A DNA stretch of 64,000 bases from Haloarcula sp. H-GB4. GTDB lineage: Archaea > Halobacteriota > Halobacteria > Halobacteriales > Haloarculaceae. Location of the stretch: contig NZ_JAVDDX010000001.1 in assembly GCF_030848575.1 (NCBI RefSeq), forward strand, positions 1,240,001 to 1,304,000, in the 5' to 3' direction. Made by a program: the position numbers and the translations under genes. Below, one piece after another: positions 18,416-25,659 of the stretch; positions within the stretch are counted from its first letter, which is position 1; every line of letters starts with the position of its first letter. The notes beneath the pieces were generated by a model, which had not been told where the DNA came from, did not search any database, and saw nothing but the letters and a program-made list of their open reading frames with translations.

Positions 18416-18438
18416 GACAATAGTGATATATTATTGAC
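18416..18438. repeat. AT-rich imperfect palindrome upstream of the sugar operon
   Basis: CAATA and TATTG arms (18418-18422 and 18432-18436) flank an alternating TGATATAT core. It lies 14 bp upstream of the 26-bp dyad and could be a second regulator site, or simply AT-rich promoter DNA. Confidence 0.35.
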
Positions 18439-18566
18439 TACTCACCATCGTATAAATCTTTCAGTATATATACCAAGGGACAGGTCAAACAGCTGTTTGC
18501 CACACAGAATATCTCAAACGCGCAAACTGAGGGAGAGTTTACCTGTCTCGGGAAAGCCGCGTCTCG

Positions 18567-19643
18567 TTACTCGTACTCGACGTTCGTAATCGTAATCTCG
18601 GTGGCCTCGACTTCCTCGATGACAGCGCCCCAGCCGCCGACTTCGTACGTCCCATCGTCGGTGACCAGCGTCGCACTGATTCGGCCGGCCAGTTGTGCCA
18701 GTGGAACCGGGTCCTTCCGTCCGATGCTACTCCCGGTGTAGTCGATGTCGGTGACGCGCCCTGTCAACTCAACCGACTCTTTGGTTTCCGTGTCGTACCC
18801 CACAATGACGGCCTCGATAATCGCGTCCTCGTTCAACAGCGGTTCGATATCCCGGACGGCGTGGCGGAGGTCGACGTATGTCGTCGGGGTTTCCGGCGTC
18901 CGCTCAGTGTACAGTGTGTCCCAGATTTCCCACAGACAGGTCAAGAAGAACCAGTGGAAGACGTAAGTGTGGGTCCGGTCCTTGACGAGGACACCGTACT
19001 CGTTGACCGAGTCGTGGTGTGGTGCAAAGCACGTCCAGGTACGGTCGACCAACACGAAAAATGGGGCCGGAATCTCGCGATTCCGGGCCTCCGTACAGGT
19101 CCCTTCGATGTCGGCAAGCGGGGGCACTTCCTCACCAGCACCCGTGCAGATGCTGAGTTTGATATTCACGCCGCGGTCGTGGGCGGCAATGAGTTCCTCT
19201 CGAACCGCGTAGAACTGCTCCGGGTCCACGCCAACCTGAATCTGGTTTTCAGCCGCTTCGATGAGCTCTCGAGCCCGGCTGACGACCGTCTCGAATCGCT
19301 TGACGATACTGACCTCGTGGTCGGATATCTCTGGCTGGTTCCAGCGTTCTTCGATCGTCTCCGCTGCGTCGAGGTACTTGCTCGACCGGGACCGCAGGTC
19401 TTCAAGAACTACATCTGGGTTGCGGGCGCGGGCGGTCAGGCTGTCCTGCTGGAACGTCTCAATATATCCCTTCGTTTCCAGGTCCCGGAGCACGTCGTAT
19501 ATCCGCGGGTCCGGAACGTCACAGGAGTCAGCGATGTCAGTCGCCGATGCGGTCCCCAGCCCCAGCAACGCCACATAGGCCTCCGCCTGATACGGGGAGA
19601 GACCGGCATCTTCGAGGACATCGGTTAGTTCGCTGTCGTCCAT
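18567..19643 (-). CDS. TrmB-family sugar-responsive transcriptional regulator (2)
   Basis: A 358-residue TrmB protein. The helix-turn-helix is at about 14-75 (ATDIADSCDVPDPRIYDVLRDL) and the regulator domain follows an EERW-containing coiled linker. The C-terminal effector domain includes the beta-rich segment near residues 270-350. It sits directly upstream of the sugar ABC operon, in the same direction, with 232 bp between them that hold the dyad operator, so control of that operon (and itself) is the natural reading. Sequence similarity to the regulator at 8234-9286 is in the HTH and overall architecture only. Confidence 0.88.
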   Translation of the reverse strand: MDDSELTDVLEDAGLSPYQAEAYVALLGLGTASATDIADSCDVPDPRIYDVLRDLETKGYIETFQQDSLTARARNPDVVLEDLRSRSSKYLDAAETIEERWNQPEISDHEVSIVKRFETVVSRARELIEAAENQIQVGVDPEQFYAVREELIAAHDRGVNIKLSICTGAGEEVPPLADIEGTCTEARNREIPAPFFVLVDRTWTCFAPHHDSVNEYGVLVKDRTHTYVFHWFFLTCLWEIWDTLYTERTPETPTTYVDLRHAVRDIEPLLNEDAIIEAVIVGYDTETKESVELTGRVTDIDYTGSSIGRKDPVPLAQLAGRISATLVTDDGTYEVGGWGAVIEEVEATEITITNVEYE

Positions 19644-19703
19644 GTGTGTACAGGGAAACTGAGAACGCAGTTAACGTGCATGGTTATCTATCGAAGTCCA
19701 CGG

Positions 19704-20693
19704 TCAGTCCTTCCCCTCGACCGGCCACTGTGGCTGTTTCGGGGCCTCGATTCGGGCACATTCCTCGTCGGACAGGTCGACATCGAGAGCGCCGACGTTC
19801 TCCTCCAAGTGGTCCATCGTCCGCGGGCCGATTATCGGCGCGTCGACGACATCCTGATGGCAGAGCCACGCTAGGCTGACCTGTGCCGGCGTTGCGTCCT
19901 TCGCGTCAGCAATCGCCTGCACCTCGTCAAGGACCGCCCAGTTCTCGTCGCTGAACCGGTTTGCCGTGTATTCGTCTGTACTCGCCCGCCCTTCGGATAG
20001 GTCGTCGTCGCGGTCGTACTTCCCGGCGAGGAAGCCACCGGCCAGCGGTGACCACGGGATGACACCAATCCCTTCCATCTCGCAGACGGGCAGGAGATTC
20101 GCCTCCTCGTGACGGTCGACAGCGCTGTACTCCGGTTGCATCGAGACGAACCGCTCGTACCCCTCGATATCTGCGGTGTACAGCGCCTTCTGGAACTTCC
20201 AGTTCGCCATCGTGCTTGCGCCGATATACCGGACCAGTCCCTCGTCGACGAGATACGTCAGCGCATCCAGTGTCTCCTCAATGGGCGTATCCTCGTCCCA
20301 CCGGTGGATCTGGTAGAGATCGAGATAGTCGACGCCGAGGCGGTCCAGCGTGGCGTGACACTGGTCGATGATGTGTTTCTTCGAGAGCCCACTCCCGTTC
20401 GGCCCGTCGTGCATATCGAAGTACACCTTCGATGCGAGGACCAGTTCGTCGCGACGAGCGGAGTCGACGGCCTCGCCAAGGATACGCTCGCTCTCGCCGT
20501 TCGAGTACGCGTTGGCCGTATCGAAGAAGTTGATACCCAGATCGAGCGCGCGTTCGAGTATCCGGCGGCTCTCAGCCTCGTCATTTAGCATCCAGGGCTC
20601 CGCGCTCCCGAAGTTCATCGTTCCGAGACAGAGTTCAGACACGTCGAGACCTGTCGACCCGAGCGTGGTGTATGTCACCGGTGAATCGCTCAT
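19704..20693 (-). CDS. Aldo/keto reductase
   Basis: A 329-residue (beta/alpha)8 NAD(P)H-dependent oxidoreductase. The catalytic tetrad is complete: Asp58 and Tyr63 (FDTANAYSNG), Lys89 (ASKVYF) and His130 (LYQIHRWD). It would interconvert aldehydes or sugars and their alcohols. The ATG at 20693 gives the usual N-terminus (YTTLGSTGLDVSELCLGTM); longer starts add 26 unrelated residues. It is the first of the minus-strand sugar genes and carries, 11 bp before its start, the same 17-bp element as the ABC operon promoter. Confidence 0.88.
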   Translation of the reverse strand: MSDSPVTYTTLGSTGLDVSELCLGTMNFGSAEPWMLNDEAESRRILERALDLGINFFDTANAYSNGESERILGEAVDSARRDELVLASKVYFDMHDGPNGSGLSKKHIIDQCHATLDRLGVDYLDLYQIHRWDEDTPIEETLDALTYLVDEGLVRYIGASTMANWKFQKALYTADIEGYERFVSMQPEYSAVDRHEEANLLPVCEMEGIGVIPWSPLAGGFLAGKYDRDDDLSEGRASTDEYTANRFSDENWAVLDEVQAIADAKDATPAQVSLAWLCHQDVVDAPIIGPRTMDHLEENVGALDVDLSDEECARIEAPKQPQWPVEGKD

Positions 20694-20703
20694 GACACTT
20701 TGT

Positions 20704-20720
20704 ACCACAGCTGTTGTTAA
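20704..20720. promoter_or_regulatory. Second copy of the 17-bp sugar-regulon element
   Basis: ACCACAGCTGTTGTTAA matches 18383-18399 at 16 of 17 positions. Here it lies between the aldo/keto reductase start (20693) and its TATA-like region, a repressor-type position. The divergent gene at 20753 could also be affected, as only 59 bp separate the two starts. Confidence 0.6.
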
Positions 20721-20752
20721 AGAATTTTGGGACTGGATACCGTTGTCCGAAC

Positions 20753-21628
20753 ATGAGCCGGGAGTCCGCACCGAAGGAATCTGACCCGATGGACGTACTC
20801 GAAACCCTCAGCGACGAGTCCTACACCGGACCGAACAGATGCTGGCCGTGTACGGTCTTGAACCTGGGGCTTGTCGGACTTCTTGCACTGTTCCTGCGTG
20901 CACGCAAACGCTCGTTACTGAGCCTACTGGTCGGCGTTGTCGGCGTCGCGGTGGTCTACCTTCGGGGGTATCTGGTTCCGTACACGCCAGAATTTGCTCC
21001 ACGGCTGGTGGCGGCGTCACCGATCCCGGACGAGTGGTTCCATGGGGAGCCAGCACACGACGCGGCAACGCAGGAAGCTATGGCCCACGAGGAGCGTGAC
21101 TCGCTGGCTGATGACGTTGAACTGGACGGCGAAACCATCCTCCGAGAGCTTTCGGCAGCTGGCGTCATCGAACTTGAGGGTGAACGGCTGTTTCCCGAAG
21201 CGACCGTCGACACTGTCTGGCACGACCGGATGGACGAACTGGCAGCGGAATCACTCGACGCTCTCTCGACGACACTGCAGGCGTCGCTGGAGCAGGTCGA
21301 TCATGCGGAGCCGTATGTCGACGACGCGGAGTGGATCGTGCTTGGTTCCGAGCACAAACAGCTCCTGCCTCGTCCGGTCGTCGTCGCCGAGCTCGCAGCG
21401 TACGAGGTCCTTGGCGAGCGTCTCGACGACGAGCGGCTCAGAGTCGCCGGTGCGGAGGCCTTCCGGATGTTTCTTGATAGTTGCCCGGTCTGTGGCTCCG
21501 AACTGGTCGAGTCGTCGTCGGTGTCATGCTGTGGCGGCCATCTGGGCCCGCGTCAGGACCCAGACGAGACGCTCGTCTGTCCGACCTGCGAGCAACGACT
21601 CTACACCTTTGAAGTGGGCGACAACTGA
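20753..21628 (+). CDS. Membrane protein with C-terminal zinc ribbon, unknown function
   Basis: A 291-residue protein. Near the N-terminus a CWPC pair precedes two hydrophobic spans (about 35-50 and 56-72). The rest is acidic and soluble, ending in a probable zinc ribbon: CPVCGSEL, a CC pair, and CPTCEQ. I chose the ATG at 20753 because a TATA-like ttaaag lies about 30 bp upstream; ATG 20789 is an alternative. It is divergent from the aldo/keto reductase. I do not recognise a family with known function. Confidence 0.75.
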   Translation: MSRESAPKESDPMDVLETLSDESYTGPNRCWPCTVLNLGLVGLLALFLRARKRSLLSLLVGVVGVAVVYLRGYLVPYTPEFAPRLVAASPIPDEWFHGEPAHDAATQEAMAHEERDSLADDVELDGETILRELSAAGVIELEGERLFPEATVDTVWHDRMDELAAESLDALSTTLQASLEQVDHAEPYVDDAEWIVLGSEHKQLLPRPVVVAELAAYEVLGERLDDERLRVAGAEAFRMFLDSCPVCGSELVESSSVSCCGGHLGPRQDPDETLVCPTCEQRLYTFEVGDN

Positions 21629-21957
21629 AACGCACACGGAACAGCCGAGTCCGTATCAGGTCCGGTGTCCGAGGCGCTATTCGGGTTCGACCTATAGAGA
21701 CGATGGACGGCAAAGGGCGGGAGAAACCCCGCCTGACCGCTGGTGCGTGCGGTCCCGCGGACAACCATGCTGTGTGACAGACGGTTGGCGTCGGCCGGGT
21801 TGGAATGGGGATGCTGGTGACCTGACGGGGTCGCCACCTGGCCCCGGATAGCAGGGAGAGTGGACCCAGCCAATAGATTAGTACAATGACTGTTGTAAAT
21901 AGATTTTGGTGGGTGAAGAACACTGCCTATTAAATCCTCGCACACGGAGATGAAGGT
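21629..21957. other. 329-bp intergenic region, GC-rich and structured, upstream of gfcR
   Basis: No open frame here is convincing. Two hairpins are visible: GGCGGG/CCCGCC around AGAAAC (21718-21735), and GGTG-ACC pairing with GGT-(CGC)-CACC in 21815-21838. Towards the end lies the dyad TACAA...TTGTA (21882-21897), then a TATA-like ctattaaat (about 21927-21935) that fits a leaderless gfcR start at 21958. The GC-rich part may encode a small RNA; I could not match it to SRP RNA, RNase P RNA or tRNA. Confidence 0.4.
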
Positions 21958-22596
21958 ATGAAGAATATCGACGACCTCGTCGACAGTGCGTCCGACTTGG
22001 CACAGCGTGGCCTCTCTAAGGGCGAGATTGCTGATGAACTCAACGTCTCCCGGGAGACAGCGAGTTGGCTTGTCGAACGCAGCGGCACCGGGACGGAACC
22101 GGACACGAGCGATGATGGCGGCCCCCACGACATCCACGTTGACTGGTCCGCCGTCGGCCGTGACAGCAACCGGCTGTACCACGCAGGAGCGGCGATGGCT
22201 GACCTGCTCTCGAAGAAAGGCGACGACGTGGACCTTACCATCGGCATCGAGAAGGCCGGCGCGCCGCTTGCGACGACCGTTGCGCGGGAACTGGAAACCG
22301 ACCTCGGAACGTACGCCCCGACCAAACACCAGTGGGACGACGACGAGAGCGAAACCAGCGATGGCTCGTTCTCCCGAAACTTCGCGCAGATCCGGAACCG
22401 TGACTGCTACGTCGTTGACGACACGATTACGAGCGGCAAGACGATGGGGGAAACCATCGACGCGATCCACGAACAAGGCGGGAACCCCGTGGCCTGTGTT
22501 GTGCTGGCTGACAAGCGCGGCATCGGCGACATCCGCGGCGTCCCGGTGTACTCCCTGCTACAGGTCATCCGAGTCGGCAGCGACGGCGACTCGTAA
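21958..22596 (+). CDS. gfcR: GfcR, sugar-catabolism regulator with phosphoribosyltransferase fold
   Basis: A 212-residue protein with an N-terminal helix-turn-helix (about 18-41, LSKGEIADELNVSRETASWL) joined to a type I phosphoribosyltransferase domain. The PRPP loop is complete (CYVVDDTITSGKT, 150-162). This architecture is that of haloarchaeal GfcR, described in Haloferax as an activator of glucose and fructose degradation genes, and formerly labelled orotate phosphoribosyltransferase-like. Its place next to the sugar transport and glucose dehydrogenase genes fits that role. Start 21958 is about 27 bp after a TATA-like element. Confidence 0.87.
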   Translation: MKNIDDLVDSASDLAQRGLSKGEIADELNVSRETASWLVERSGTGTEPDTSDDGGPHDIHVDWSAVGRDSNRLYHAGAAMADLLSKKGDDVDLTIGIEKAGAPLATTVARELETDLGTYAPTKHQWDDDESETSDGSFSRNFAQIRNRDCYVVDDTITSGKTMGETIDAIHEQGGNPVACVVLADKRGIGDIRGVPVYSLLQVIRVGSDGDS

Positions 22597-22614
22597 CGGT
22601 CCTGACGGACCGTT
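22595..22614 (+). terminator. Hairpin at the end of gfcR
   Basis: AACGGTCC and GGACCGTT form a perfect 8-bp stem with loop TGAC, overlapping the gfcR stop codon. A second weaker stem (AACCCG/CGGGTT) follows near 22618-22637. No U-run follows, so termination is only a possibility. Confidence 0.35.
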
Positions 22615-22711
22615 CCGAACCCGCGTTTCGCCGGGTTACCTCCGGATTATCTGAACCAGCGCGGCCCCACGAGAGACTATCCTTTTATTCGTGCCGTGCG
22701 TAATTCGCTGT

Positions 22712-22909
22712 ATGACTGTACTATCGTTCGACGAACAGGGTGTCGATGTCGTTTACGAGGGGACGGAGTTCCGTCTCGAAAAGGCCCTTATCGAAGACGC
22801 CATCGAAAAGTCGTATCCAAACGTGACCGACCACGAGGTCCTACAGATGGTTGAGCCGGAACCGGCGCTGTCGGGAGAGCCACAGCGGATCGCCGAAATC
22901 GTGAACTGA
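22712..22909 (+). CDS. Small conserved haloarchaeal protein (DUF5800-like)
   Basis: A 65-residue acidic protein beginning MTVLSFDEQGVDVVYEGTEF. From memory it matches a small haloarchaeal family listed as DUF5800, of unknown function. ATG 22712 is preferred over the upstream in-frame start, because the TATA-like ttttatt at 22683-22689 lies about 26 bp before it, as for a leaderless transcript. It stands alone between gfcR and the thiolase gene. Confidence 0.7.
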   Translation: MTVLSFDEQGVDVVYEGTEFRLEKALIEDAIEKSYPNVTDHEVLQMVEPEPALSGEPQRIAEIVN

Positions 22910-22929
22910 CGTGGAAACAATTCCTTTGA

Positions 22930-23049
22930 GGGATATAACCGTCGTGGGAAATTAATTTTTGCTGAGAACCTATATCCCGTTTGTAGGCGTTTAAGTCGGT
23001 GATTATGCGCTAATTAACCATCCGAACAGTAGGCATTTAAGCCGTCAGC
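22930..23049 (+). promoter_or_regulatory. Thiolase promoter with duplicated TATA-containing element
   Basis: GTAGGCGTTTAAGTCGGTGA (22983-23002) and GTAGGCATTTAAGCCGTCAG (23029-23048) form a tandem repeat 46 bp apart, each with a TTTAAG TATA core. The second is about 27 bp before the thiolase ATG at 23065. Upstream, GGGATATA (22930-22937) and TATATCCC (22971-22978) form a spaced inverted repeat. This suggests two alternative promoters or a duplicated regulator site. Confidence 0.5.
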
Positions 23050-23064
23050 GCACACTGGGAGATA

Positions 23065-24231
23065 ATGTCAGACCCACGTATCGCCGGGGCCAGCGTGACA
23101 CAGTTCGGGAAACACCCCGAGCGAACCGGCCGAGACCTGTTCGCCGAGGCCGGACTCGAAGCGCTATCGGAGGCCGGAATCGACCCGGAAGACGCTGAGG
23201 CACTCTATTACGGCAACTTCATGGGAGAGCTCGCGGAACATCAGGGCCATCAGGGCCCGCTGATGGCCGAGGCCATCGGACTGGACGTTCCGGCGACCCG
23301 TGTCGAAGCGGCCTGTGCATCCGCTGGTACAGCCGTTCGTGAAGCCGTCAAGACGATCCGGAACGGCGAAGCGGAGGTCGTCGTCGTCGGCGGCGCGGAA
23401 CGGATGACCAACATCGGGACGGCAGCGGCGACAGACGCGCTCGCCATCGCCGCCGACGACCTCTACGAGGTCCGTGCCGGGATGACCTTCCCCGGTGCGT
23501 ATGCGCTGATGGCCCGGTCGTACTTCGACCAGTATGGCGGCTCCCACGAGGACCTCGCTCACATCGCCGTCAAGAACCACGAGCACGCGCTGGTCAACGA
23601 ACACGCCCAGATTCAGAAGGAAATCACGGTCGAGGACGCGATGGAGGCCCCGACGATTGCGTCCCCGCTGGGCCTGTATGACTCCTGTCCGATTACTGAC
23701 GGGGCCGCGGCCGCTGTCCTGACGACGGAGTCCTACGCTGAGGAGCACGACTTAGACGCCCCAGTCGCCATTACTGGGACCGGCCAAGGTGGTGACAATC
23801 TCGCACTGCAGGACCGCCTACATCTGGCACAGACACCCGCCGCCGACAAGGCTGCGGAGGAGGCCTACGGGGACGCCGGCGTCGGCCCCGACGATGTCGA
23901 TTTCGCCGAGGTCCACGACTGTTTCACTATCGCGGAAGTGTTCGCAATCGAATCGCTTGGCTTCTACGAGCGCGGCGAGGGCATCGCTGCGGCGCGCAAC
24001 GGCGAGACGACCCGCGACGGCGACCGCCCGATAAATCTCTCTGGCGGGCTGAAAGCCAAGGGTCACCCGGTCGGCGCGACCGGCGTTGCTCAGTTGGCGA
24101 CGGTCGCCTGGCTCCTCGACGGGTCACACCCGCGGGCCGACGCCGTGCCGGACAGCACGGTCGGCGTCGCACACAACGCGGGCGGCACAGTCGCGTCTAC
24201 GACTGTCCACGTCATGGAGGTGCAAGAATGA
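23065..24231 (+). CDS. Thiolase-family acyltransferase (acetyl-CoA C-acyltransferase-like)
   Basis: A 388-residue thiolase-domain protein of the archaeal/SCP-x-like branch. The nucleophilic Cys84 lies in EAACASAGTAV, the HDCF segment carries the active-site His, and GGLKAKGHPVGATG near 330 is the CoA-site signature. Archaeal members form a complex with a DUF35 zinc-ribbon/OB protein to condense acetyl-CoA in isoprenoid or fatty-acid metabolism. Exactly such a gene overlaps its 3' end by four bases. Confidence 0.9.
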   Translation: MSDPRIAGASVTQFGKHPERTGRDLFAEAGLEALSEAGIDPEDAEALYYGNFMGELAEHQGHQGPLMAEAIGLDVPATRVEAACASAGTAVREAVKTIRNGEAEVVVVGGAERMTNIGTAAATDALAIAADDLYEVRAGMTFPGAYALMARSYFDQYGGSHEDLAHIAVKNHEHALVNEHAQIQKEITVEDAMEAPTIASPLGLYDSCPITDGAAAAVLTTESYAEEHDLDAPVAITGTGQGGDNLALQDRLHLAQTPAADKAAEEAYGDAGVGPDDVDFAEVHDCFTIAEVFAIESLGFYERGEGIAAARNGETTRDGDRPINLSGGLKAKGHPVGATGVAQLATVAWLLDGSHPRADAVPDSTVGVAHNAGGTVASTTVHVMEVQE

Positions 24232-24614
24232 CTGAATCCGCACAAGACGGCGAGTACGACGCGTGGCTCGACAGCATCGAATCGGACGACGGCTACTACC
24301 TCGAATGCTCGAACGGCCACGGCTGGCTCCCGCCTCGTCGGGTGTGCCCGCGCTGTCACGACCAGGACCTCTCGGCGGTCGACTTGCCGGACTCCGGCGA
24401 AATCGCGAGCCACACGACGATCACGGTCCCGACGCCGCAGTTCGAGGACGACGCACCCTACGTCACCGCTATCGCTGACTTCGGACCGGTGTCGGTCACG
24501 GGCCTCGTCCGTGACGTGGACCCGGACGACGTTGCTATCGACGACGTGGTCGGCATCGATGTCGGCGAGCGCGTGACGACCGGCGAGAGAGCGGTCGTGT
24601 TCCGACCGCGCTAG
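24228..24614 (+). CDS. DUF35 zinc-ribbon/OB-fold acyl-CoA-binding partner of thiolase
   Basis: A 128-residue protein with an N-terminal zinc ribbon (LECSNGHGW ... VCPRCHD, about 24-46, giving C-x13-C-x2-C plus His) and an OB-fold of beta strands to the end. In archaeal thiolase/HMG-CoA-synthase complexes this subunit holds the CoA moiety. ATGA overlap with the thiolase gene shows translational coupling. Confidence 0.88.
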   Translation: MTESAQDGEYDAWLDSIESDDGYYLECSNGHGWLPPRRVCPRCHDQDLSAVDLPDSGEIASHTTITVPTPQFEDDAPYVTAIADFGPVSVTGLVRDVDPDDVAIDDVVGIDVGERVTTGERAVVFRPR

Positions 24615-24617
24615 GGC

Positions 24618-25559
24618 TCAGTTCTCGACTGTTACCGAAGTCACTCTGTCCCGGACCACATCAACGAACTCACCGGGGTGTTCGACGTGGGGCAGGAGTA
24701 GCGAATCACCGAACACAACGAGCATCGCGTCCGCCTGCTCGGCCATGTCGCGACCCTTCGACAGCGGCGTGATGTCGGCGTCCTCGCCCCAGACCATCGT
24801 CACGGGCACGTCGAGGCTGGCAAGTACCTCACCGAGATCATCCTCGGGGTCGAGGAAGCCCGAGACGAACGACGCTGGTGCAAAGCGCGCACCGGGCTGG
24901 TGGCCGCTTTGCCACTCATAGTCGACGACGTCCTCGGTGAGGTTATCCATGTCGTAGTAGCCGTGGTCGGCGTGGAAGTGCCGGATAGAAGGCTTTGAGA
25001 CGGTGAGGTTGTAAATGGCCTCTCCGATGACTGGCGCGCGGAGCAGCGAGCGGAGCCAGACAGTACGGTTGCCCATCGAACTGTCCGTCGGACAGATGAG
25101 GATGAGTTCCTTCACGTCGACCGCCTGTGCCGCGCTGGCGGCGTAGGCCCCGGTCAGTGATGACGCGACGACGGTCGCGTCAGCCGTGTTGTCCTCGATA
25201 AAGTCCCGCACGAACGCCGTGTACAGCGAGGCCGAGTACAGCAGCGGTGGCCGGTCCGTATGCCCGAAGCCCGGCAGGTCCGGCGCAATGACGTGATAGT
25301 CCTCTGCGAGGGTGTCAAACACCGTATGGAACTCGTGACTACTGGCAGCGGCATTGATGCCGTGGAACAGCACGAGGTCCGGGTCCGACGGGTCGCCGGC
25401 TTCAGTGTACGCGATATCGAACCCACGCCAGCGGTACGTCCCCTGTTCCCCGTCGAGCATCGGTTCGAACGCGCCGGCCCGCGACTGCAGCACGCGGTTG
25501 GCAGCGGCTGTCGCGCCGACCGCACCAACGACTGCACCGAGCGCCTTGCGGAGTTTCAT
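24618..25559 (-). CDS. Alpha/beta-fold hydrolase, membrane-anchored or exported
   Basis: A 313-residue alpha/beta hydrolase. An N-terminal Ala-rich helix (about 5-21) may anchor it. HGINAAASSHEF supplies the oxyanion region. The nucleophile is probably the second Ser of VASSLTGAY, replacing the usual GxSxG. The acid lies in VWGEDADITP and the catalytic His in LPHVEHPGEF. Start 25559 is chosen over a 52-residue upstream extension with no family resemblance. Substrate unknown; it converges on the DUF35 gene. Confidence 0.82.
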   Translation of the reverse strand: MKLRKALGAVVGAVGATAAANRVLQSRAGAFEPMLDGEQGTYRWRGFDIAYTEAGDPSDPDLVLFHGINAAASSHEFHTVFDTLAEDYHVIAPDLPGFGHTDRPPLLYSASLYTAFVRDFIEDNTADATVVASSLTGAYAASAAQAVDVKELILICPTDSSMGNRTVWLRSLLRAPVIGEAIYNLTVSKPSIRHFHADHGYYDMDNLTEDVVDYEWQSGHQPGARFAPASFVSGFLDPEDDLGEVLASLDVPVTMVWGEDADITPLSKGRDMAEQADAMLVVFGDSLLLPHVEHPGEFVDVVRDRVTSVTVEN

Positions 25560-25659
25560 ACTGATGACTTGGGACCCGGAGTATGTTATACATGCTGGAC
25601 GAGCATCAGGTATCGATTGCCCGAGGGCTTGCTGAGTCCGGAGGGTGCTAGCCTCGCAC

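Noticed and set aside
21681..21697. tRNA-like T-arm (GGGTTCGACCT)
   Set aside because: Flanking bases cannot form the T-stem, and no acceptor or anticodon arm is present.
21800..21860. Resemblance to SRP RNA helix 8
   Set aside because: A short similarity to the CAGGTC...CGGA part exists, but the conserved GGAAG tetraloop and asymmetric loop are missing.
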